DNA from: CALNZV01 sp942491115
GTDB taxonomy: Bacteria > Desulfobacterota > Desulfobacteria > Desulfobacterales > UBA5852
Assembly (NCBI GenBank): GCA_942491115.1
Contig: CALNZV010000007.1
Coordinates: 744,001-808,000 of the forward strand
Reading direction: 5' to 3'
Length of the DNA stretch: 64,000 nucleotides
The position numbers were made by a program, and so were the translations under genes. Positions within the stretch are counted from its first letter, which is position 1; each line of letters opens with the position of its first letter. Shown here in pieces: positions 58,740-64,000 of this stretch. The notes under the pieces are model-generated. The model had not been told where the DNA came from. It made no database searches and saw only the letters and a list, made by a program, of their open reading frames with translations.

Positions 58740-59320
58740 GGTTGCAGGTATCCCCTGGCCTCCGCCTCGTCGATCAGGGATTGGATGCGGCGGTGGAGGC
58801 GATCCGAGGCTCTCGCGGTTTCAGCGGTTCTTTGAATGACCTGCTCCTTTTTGACACCGTGCTCACGCCAGGAGCGCCCGTTCGTGGCCAGATTCTGGAG
58901 AAGCGGTTGGAGCCGGTCGAGGGCCCTGGCAAACCGGGACTCGGGAGTCTGGCCCGATTCAAACTCATTCCACAGCTCATGAAACCGCGCCGCCTGATCC
59001 TCGGGAAGCGCGTCAAAAAGGCGGTTGGCGGCGGCCTGTTCCCGCTCCGCCTGCCCCGCCACCGCCGCCTCGTCGTAGCAAAAAGTGTCGTCGGCATCGA
59101 TTTCCACCACATCGTGAACGAGCAATAGTTCGATCACACGGGTCATGTCCGGTGCGTCGTCGGCATACTCGGCCAGGACCAGGGCGGTCAGAGCCAGGTG
59201 CCAGGAATGTTCGGCCGAGTTCTCCCACCGGCTGCCGTCGGTGAGAAGGGTCCTCCGGCGGACCGTTTTCAATTTGTCCATCTCGATGATGAAGCCCAAC
59301 TGCCGGTCAAGACGATTCAT
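58736..59320 (-). CDS. HD-domain hydrolase (YfbR-like)
   Basis: 194 residues from ATG at 59320 (GGGAGG upstream). The HD metal site is seen as ENSAEHSWHLALTALVLAEYA (first His), VIELLLVHDVVEIDADDTF (HD pair). Such proteins (HD_3 group) include 5'-nucleotidases like YfbR acting on deoxynucleoside monophosphates. The remaining part is helical. It overlaps the ABC ATPase start by 4 nt, though no functional link to the exporter is obvious. Confidence 0.87.
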   Translation of the reverse strand: MNRLDRQLGFIIEMDKLKTVRRRTLLTDGSRWENSAEHSWHLALTALVLAEYADDAPDMTRVIELLLVHDVVEIDADDTFCYDEAAVAGQAEREQAAANRLFDALPEDQAARFHELWNEFESGQTPESRFARALDRLQPLLQNLATNGRSWREHGVKKEQVIQRTAETARASDRLHRRIQSLIDEAEARGYLQP

Positions 59321-59456
59321 GGACCCTCCCGAAAAGGGTGATGATCGGACAAACGATCCAGGGGCTGGAAGGGGCGGGGTAAAAAGATAGGGCCGATGGA
59401 TGACCACCCCCCATACCTGTTCACGCCCCACGGGGGGGGAAGCAGGCGGCAGAGGG

Positions 59457-59467
59457 CCCCCCCCCCC
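59457..59467 (+). repeat. C11 homopolymer in intergenic region
   Basis: Eleven C in a row 10 nt downstream of the methyltransferase stop (G11 on the coding strand), with a G8 run at 59432-59439 nearby. A likely slippage or sequencing-error site; it does not disrupt a gene. Confidence 0.85.
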
Positions 59468-59476
59468 GCCGGATCC

Positions 59477-60706
59477 TCATTCGGATGTGGTGCCCCATAC
59501 GGCAAAAACCGGATCGGAAGTGGCCCGCTGATGGGCGTACTTGTCGCCATCGGGCCGCGGATATCCTTGAATGGAAAAGGATTCCATGGAGCCGAATCCG
59601 CCGTCACGAAGAAGAAGCTCCAGGACAAACCCCATGCGCTCGAAAGGATGGAGGTCGGACCACAACCCGATGGCCTTGGTGGGAAACCACCGGTCGGAGA
59701 ATGTGAGAGCAAAGAGCCCTCCTGGGCGGAGCACCCGCCGCACTTCGGCCACCACGTCCATGGGACGGATCAGATACTCGATCGAAAGGCTGCAGATGAC
59801 GGCATCGAAGAGCCCGTTGCCGTAAGGGAGGCGGGGATCCTTGTTGAGATCGTGAACCGTGAAGGCGTCCAGACGGGGGTTGGCGCCAAGTTCGTCCGGA
59901 TTCATTCCCAGACCCTCCACCCGACGGGAAGAAAGCCCGTCCGGCAGGTGAGAGTGCCAGCTGGCCATGAGATCCAGAATCCGATCCCTTCCGACCAGCA
60001 GATCGCCGTAGAGAGAGCGGATCAGCTGGCCAGCCGTGTCGTCGATATGCTGGACCATCCGGGGGGAATGGTAGAACCGGCTGTCCTCGGTCGGGTCCGA
60101 CCGCAAGAAAGCCCCATCGTGGAAAAAGTCCGTTTCCTTGCCGAACGCCCGTGCCTGCATACCCGGCCCAGTCGCCACCGTCTCAAACCAGTCGATACTG
60201 GTCCCCCCGTGCTCTTCGAATTTTTCCCTCACATCGTGGACACGGGCGGAAAAATGGAGGTCCACACCGGCCAGAGGGTGATTGACGTCGGCCAGCATGC
60301 TCGTTTCATCCATATCCAGGCACCGGAACGGCGCCAGGTTGCCCTGGAAGACCCCGGCGACGCCCCGCAAGAGCCCCTGGGGGTAAAACCGCCCGATTTT
60401 AGGACGGAACGGGCGTCCGTCAGGCAGGGTTTTTCCCAGGTGCCGGCGTCGGAGCCGGTGAACGCCACGCTTGGAATTCGCTAGCACCAGCCGGCCTTCG
60501 GGGATAGGGCATTCCACGCGGTCCCCGGCCCGGGAACCCTCCAGGCGGGATCTCATCTCATCGGGGAGAATGTCCCTCCAGAAGTTGACCCGGGGGGCGT
60601 GATAGCCGTCGGTATGGCGGACACCGTTCTTTTCCCAGGAAAGGAAGAAATCGGCGGTGGCGAGCACATCAGAATGGATTCGTTTGTCTTCGGCGGTAGC
60701 TGTCAT
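59477..60706 (-). CDS. FKBP (SlyD-like) - methyltransferase fusion protein
   Basis: 409 residues. Residues about 60-175 contain an FKBP/SlyD-type element DVNHPLAGVDLHFSARVHDV (140-159), the part that in SlyD reads NHPLAGKxLxFxVxV. Residues about 190-400 resemble a class I methyltransferase: RILDLMASWHSHLP in the place of the SAM loop (the usual DxGxGxG is missing), NPRLDAFTVHDLNKDPRLPYGNGLFDAVICSLSIEYLIRPMDVVAEVRRVLRPGGLFALTFSDRW. The lost glycine loop makes SAM binding uncertain. It is just downstream of the photolyase genes, a common setting for this fusion type. Confidence 0.82.
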   Translation of the reverse strand: MTATAEDKRIHSDVLATADFFLSWEKNGVRHTDGYHAPRVNFWRDILPDEMRSRLEGSRAGDRVECPIPEGRLVLANSKRGVHRLRRRHLGKTLPDGRPFRPKIGRFYPQGLLRGVAGVFQGNLAPFRCLDMDETSMLADVNHPLAGVDLHFSARVHDVREKFEEHGGTSIDWFETVATGPGMQARAFGKETDFFHDGAFLRSDPTEDSRFYHSPRMVQHIDDTAGQLIRSLYGDLLVGRDRILDLMASWHSHLPDGLSSRRVEGLGMNPDELGANPRLDAFTVHDLNKDPRLPYGNGLFDAVICSLSIEYLIRPMDVVAEVRRVLRPGGLFALTFSDRWFPTKAIGLWSDLHPFERMGFVLELLLRDGGFGSMESFSIQGYPRPDGDKYAHQRATSDPVFAVWGTTSE

Positions 60707-60816
60707 AGATCACCTCGAGGGATGCCCCGCTGTCACGGCATCAAGTGTTGTCAGAGGTCGGCGATGGTCTATGGTAATGCGGAATCGGAAATTGGCAATC
60801 GGTAAGGCGGTCTTCA

Positions 60817-62361
60817 TCACAGGGAATCGATGGTATCCCGATAGCGGTCGGCCTGTTTGAGAACGGCCCGCCGTTCGTCGTCAGAGAAGCGGTCCCAGGT
60901 GCGATAGATCATCCCCATGCGGGGATTATTCCCGAGGAGCGCCCGGTGGCGAACCAGAAAAGCCCAGTAGAAACTGTTGAAAGGGCAAGCGCTGCCGCCA
61001 TGGCGACGGCGATGGTCGTAGGGGCAGTCCCCACAGTAGTCGCTCATCTTGTGGACATAGCGGGCAGAGGACACATAGGGTTTGGTGGCGATGCGACCGC
61101 CGTCGGCAAACTGGCTCATGCCCCGGGTGTTGGGCATCTCCACCCATTCGACGGCATCGATGTAGATGCCCAAATACCATGCATCCACGGCATCAGGGTG
61201 GACACCGGCCATCAGAGCGAAATTGCCGGTGACCATGAGCCGTTGAATGTGATGGGCGTAGGCGTGCTCCAGTGATTGACCGATGGCGCTTTTCATGCAC
61301 CGCATCCCGGTATCGCCGGTCCAATAGTATCCTGGCAGGGGGCCCTCGTGGGAGAAGTAATTGGAGGTGGCGAAATCCGGCATCATGGCCCAGTAGCACC
61401 CCCGCATGAACTCCCGCCATCCCAGGATCTGACGGACGAACCCCTCGACCTGGTTCAGGGAAATCCGATCCGGACGGTTGTGCCAAGCCTTGCAGGCGGC
61501 GTCGATGACTCCCATGGGATGGAGCATCTTTGTGTTGAGGGCAAAGGACAGCCGGCTGTGAAACAGGGACCAGCTATGGGTGGTCATGGCATCCTGGTAG
61601 GTGCCGAAGGCGGGCAGACCGGTTTCCATAAACGCATCCAGGAGAGTCTCGGCCTGGTGTCGGTCCAGGGGCCAGATCACCCGCCCCCCACCATCACTGC
61701 CGAAGGTGCTGACCCCGTTTGCCCTCAGGAGGGCTGCCAGATCCGACACGTCGTTGTCGAAGGAGAGTGGGGCGGGGATGGGGATTTCTCCGTCGTAGCG
61801 CCCCCGGTTGTCGGCGTCGTAGTTCCACTTTCCGCCTTCGGGTTTTCCGTCCGCGTCCAGCAGGACGTTGTGGCGCTTGCGCATGTCCCGGTAGAAGCTT
61901 TCCATCCGGTAAGTCTTTTTCTTTCTGAAAAACTCCGCGACCGCCTCCCGCCGGGTAAGAAAATGCCCGGAGTCGGTCATCGAAACGTCTACCGGCAATG
62001 TGTCGGCAATGCGGGCCAGCTGGCGGTCTAAACGGTATTCATCCGGTGCCTGATACTCGAACCGCTCAACCCCGGTCTCCTCGACCAGGGAATAGAGGTT
62101 GGCCTCGAAGGACTGTCGGTTGTCGGGGTTGTCCAGGGCGAAGTAGACCACCCGATGGCCGTCTTCGGCAAGCCCGTCGGCGAACCGGCGCATGGCCCCG
62201 AAGAACGCCAGGACTTTTTGCACATGGTGGTTGACGTAGTCCGTTTCCTGGCGGACCTCCATCAGGGTGTAGATCACCGTCGGATCCACTGAGTCGAACC
62301 AGGGGTGCCGGGTATTGAGTTGATCACCCAGTATCAGGCGAAGGAGGCGGGGTTTCGTCAT
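60817..62361 (-). CDS. Cryptochrome/photolyase-family protein (FeS-BCP, PhrB-like)
   Basis: 514 residues. The N-terminus LLRLILGDQLNTRHPWF and the Fe-S ligands near the end (DYCGDCPYDHRRRHGGSACPFNSFYW plus an upstream Cys in TGMRCMKSA) identify the iron-sulfur bacterial cryptochrome/photolyase group; Agrobacterium PhrB, a (6-4) photolyase, is the reference. It has FAD in the C-terminal helical domain. In bacteria it repairs UV (6-4) photoproducts using blue light. It lies 19 nt downstream of the class II photolyase gene. Confidence 0.93.
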   Translation of the reverse strand: MTKPRLLRLILGDQLNTRHPWFDSVDPTVIYTLMEVRQETDYVNHHVQKVLAFFGAMRRFADGLAEDGHRVVYFALDNPDNRQSFEANLYSLVEETGVERFEYQAPDEYRLDRQLARIADTLPVDVSMTDSGHFLTRREAVAEFFRKKKTYRMESFYRDMRKRHNVLLDADGKPEGGKWNYDADNRGRYDGEIPIPAPLSFDNDVSDLAALLRANGVSTFGSDGGGRVIWPLDRHQAETLLDAFMETGLPAFGTYQDAMTTHSWSLFHSRLSFALNTKMLHPMGVIDAACKAWHNRPDRISLNQVEGFVRQILGWREFMRGCYWAMMPDFATSNYFSHEGPLPGYYWTGDTGMRCMKSAIGQSLEHAYAHHIQRLMVTGNFALMAGVHPDAVDAWYLGIYIDAVEWVEMPNTRGMSQFADGGRIATKPYVSSARYVHKMSDYCGDCPYDHRRRHGGSACPFNSFYWAFLVRHRALLGNNPRMGMIYRTWDRFSDDERRAVLKQADRYRDTIDSL

Positions 62362-62380
62362 GGGGGGGTCTTTCGCCGTA

Positions 62381-63769
62381 TCATTTCCGATAATCGGCCG
62401 CTTTCCGGTTAAGCACCTTCACTTTGTCCACATAGGCGGCAATGTCGCACTTGCGCTCGAGGCCCGATGCGGCCATGTAGCGGACTTTACCGAAGATCTC
62501 CCGCTCGAACCAGGCCCGGTCGTGGAGTCCGAACACCCAGCCCACGCCTGCAAAGGAGTTGGGATCCCTGCCGTCAAGGAAATACTTGTTGTTGATGGCC
62601 AGTGTGGTCTTGAATCCGGCTTCCGGAGTCGGCGACCACTCGAGGATTTTCTTTCCCCAGTACATGCGCATGTAATTGTGCATGAACCCGGTATCCCGCA
62701 TCTCCGTCATGGCCGCATTCCAATAGGGGTCATGGGTATCGGCTGCCTCCAGGGTCTCCCTGTCGTAGGCGGGGTCGCGCCGGTCGCGGGCATGCTCGGC
62801 GAGGGTTTTCCGTGCCCAGGGAGGCAGGCAGCCAAACCGATCGTAGTTCGGGGTATATCGGACAAAATTGACGGCCAGTTCCCGGCGGACGATGAGTTCC
62901 TCTAAATAAGCAGCCCGGTCCGCGCCCGTCCCTTCCAAGGCGTTCCCCACGGCCAGAGCGGTGAACACGGGAGAGATCTGTCCGAAATGAAGGTAGGGGC
63001 TCATATGTGAGATGTCGTCGGTCTGGGGTTGGTTTCGGTGGGTATCGTAGCAGTCCAGCCCCCGGCGGATAAAGCGGCGAAGGCGCTTTTTGGCCTCCCC
63101 CGGCCCCCCTTTGAAGAAGGCGGAGACCGGGGGAACGCTCCGGTCGATGTCGAGGCCGTCCAGCATGCGGTCGATGTCGGCGATGTCGAGGCCGTCGACG
63201 TCCAGATCGAGGGAGGACTGCTTCGGTCGGTACCGGGGGCATGGAATGAGATAGTCGTTCAGGTGCCTGTGGATTCGGGGACGAATCGTCCGGGCGGCGT
63301 ATTCAGCTTTTGGAGACACGACGGCCGTCGGGACCACCACATCCCCCTCAACGGCCACCGTCCGGCATCCCACGGCCTGGGCCACGGCCTCCCGCCAGGC
63401 CACCTGGGGACGGGTGTAGCCCACATCGCAGACCACCAGGGCGGCTCTTTCCGACAACCCCCGGACCACCTTGGCTGGATCCCCCTTCCGGACCACCAGC
63501 CGGATGCGTCGCTTGGCCAGGGCTTGCCCCGTCTGGGACAGCCCCTCCAAAAGGAACCGATAGTGGCGGAGGTTGGCTTCAGGGTAGCCGTCCGTGAGCC
63601 CGAAAACCACCAGGACCGGCAACCCGAGCCGGTTGCCTTCTTTGACAGCAACCTCCAAGGCCGGGTTGTCATGGGGCCGCTGGGATTGCTGCATCCAGTA
63701 GAGCACCCAGTCGCCCTTTCGGGTTTCATGCCGGTTGAGGGCGGTTATCCGTTCCGCCTGAATCGTCAT
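62381..63769 (-). CDS. Class II deoxyribodipyrimidine photolyase
   Basis: 462 residues. RKGDWVLYWMQQSQRPHDNPALEVAVKEGNRLGLPVLVVFGL is the class II opening; LEELIVRRELAVNFVRYTPNYD, HNYMRMYWGKKILEW and DGRDPNSFAGVGWVFGLHDRAWFEREIFGKVRYM are the FAD-domain motifs. It uses blue light and FADH- to split cyclobutane pyrimidine dimers. Class II enzymes occur in some Desulfobacterota and methanogens. First gene in the visible photolyase run. Confidence 0.94.
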   Translation of the reverse strand: MTIQAERITALNRHETRKGDWVLYWMQQSQRPHDNPALEVAVKEGNRLGLPVLVVFGLTDGYPEANLRHYRFLLEGLSQTGQALAKRRIRLVVRKGDPAKVVRGLSERAALVVCDVGYTRPQVAWREAVAQAVGCRTVAVEGDVVVPTAVVSPKAEYAARTIRPRIHRHLNDYLIPCPRYRPKQSSLDLDVDGLDIADIDRMLDGLDIDRSVPPVSAFFKGGPGEAKKRLRRFIRRGLDCYDTHRNQPQTDDISHMSPYLHFGQISPVFTALAVGNALEGTGADRAAYLEELIVRRELAVNFVRYTPNYDRFGCLPPWARKTLAEHARDRRDPAYDRETLEAADTHDPYWNAAMTEMRDTGFMHNYMRMYWGKKILEWSPTPEAGFKTTLAINNKYFLDGRDPNSFAGVGWVFGLHDRAWFEREIFGKVRYMAASGLERKCDIAAYVDKVKVLNRKAADYRK

Positions 63770-63801
63770 TGGCGCTCCCTTTTTGATGCCCCAAGGATGG
63801 C

Positions 63802-64000
63802 TCAGGGTGAGGGCGGGGGCAGGCGTCGCTCGAGATCGATCCGGTGCTTAAGATCGATCACGGAAGAAGACAGCTGATACCGGCCATTGGCAAATACCCC
63901 GTAATCGCCCCCACCCGCCATGGCCGATGCGAACCGGACCGTGTTGCCGTAGAAAAGCCAAGTGTCGCTCCAGAGCCGCTCGAGGGACTCGTCAAAGGGG
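63802..64000 (-). CDS. C-terminal part of an unknown protein
   Basis: An open frame entering from the right edge and ending at TGA 63804-63802 gives 65 residues: FDESLERLWSDTWLFYGNTVRFA, then SAMAGGGDYGVFANGRYQLSSS and a charged end. I do not recognise it. It is 33 nt upstream of the class II photolyase gene on the same strand, so it is probably in the same transcript. Confidence 0.5.
   Translation of the reverse strand, partial: PFDESLERLWSDTWLFYGNTVRFASAMAGGGDYGVFANGRYQLSSSVIDLKHRIDLERRLPPPSP

Noticed and set aside
1..64000. tRNA genes, rRNA genes, CRISPR arrays, IS elements
   Set aside because: Reading the intergenic gaps I found no tRNA-like T-arm/CCA pattern, no spaced direct repeats and no transposase frames.

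Overview
The window (64 kb, GC-rich, both strands densely coded) looks like chromosome from an anaerobic Desulfobacterota-type (former Deltaproteobacteria) Gram-negative. Grounds: two separate MCE/Mla lipid-transport systems, a LpoA-like lipoprotein, a PagL-like outer-membrane deacylase and KdsD (an LPS-bearing cell); pyruvate phosphate dikinase; a PxxKW-like cysteine-rich protein; and two genes that appear to encode selenocysteine, a trait common in sulfate reducers. This is inference from gene content; no rRNA is present. I found no tRNA, rRNA, CRISPR array or insertion sequence.

Layout. 1-4955 (minus): HDOD protein, an unknown protein, then mlaE-mlaF-mlaD-mlaC and the start of a secreted protein; MlaF carries a C-terminal degenerate GGDEF domain. 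5249-7801 (plus): ABC-F ATPase, then a DUF166 protein whose in-frame UGA (7454) sits at a conserved Cys and is followed by a textbook bacterial SECIS hairpin. 7782-10421 (minus): an ECF-like importer with an asymmetric double ATPase. 10610-13576 (plus): a second MCE system (permease with STAS-like domain, ATPase, MCE protein). 13692-14748: two YeeE/YedE proteins. 15219-18603: ppdK and a PagL-like protein. 18578-23321 (minus): membrane protein, PlsC, UDP-sugar dehydrogenase, pseudouridine synthase, ArgJ. 23544-25433 (plus): a 59-residue dual-CXXC selenoprotein abutting an auxin-efflux-type carrier, then truA. 25428-35962: ClC channel, aminotransferase, cysteine-rich protein, kdsD, 6-phosphofructokinase, LpoA-like lipoprotein, aldehyde dehydrogenase and a Dabb protein.

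36228-41608 (plus) is a tight lipid-modification operon: FAD oxidoreductase, DUF1365-cyclopropane synthase fusion, chalcone-isomerase-like protein, GPH-type carrier. 41786-44978 (minus) is a DUF2318/FtsX/LolD-like set preceded by a Cys-rich exported protein, probably metal handling. 45176-49517 (minus) is a polar amino acid ABC importer ending in an aspartoacylase-family hydrolase. 49735-52232 holds a YkgJ-like protein, a divergent SHMT and a Yip1 protein. 52233-54187 is a lower-GC pocket with a PEP-CTERM/LamG protein that has its own sigma-54 promoter, upstream inverted repeat and terminator. 54188-64000 (minus) holds an AttEFGH-like exporter with a CrtC/AttH lipocalin, an HD protein, an FKBP-methyltransferase fusion and two photolyase-family proteins. 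The lipid operon and the photolyase block together resemble the photo-oxidative stress gene sets of photosynthetic proteobacteria, which is unexpected in a presumed anaerobe.
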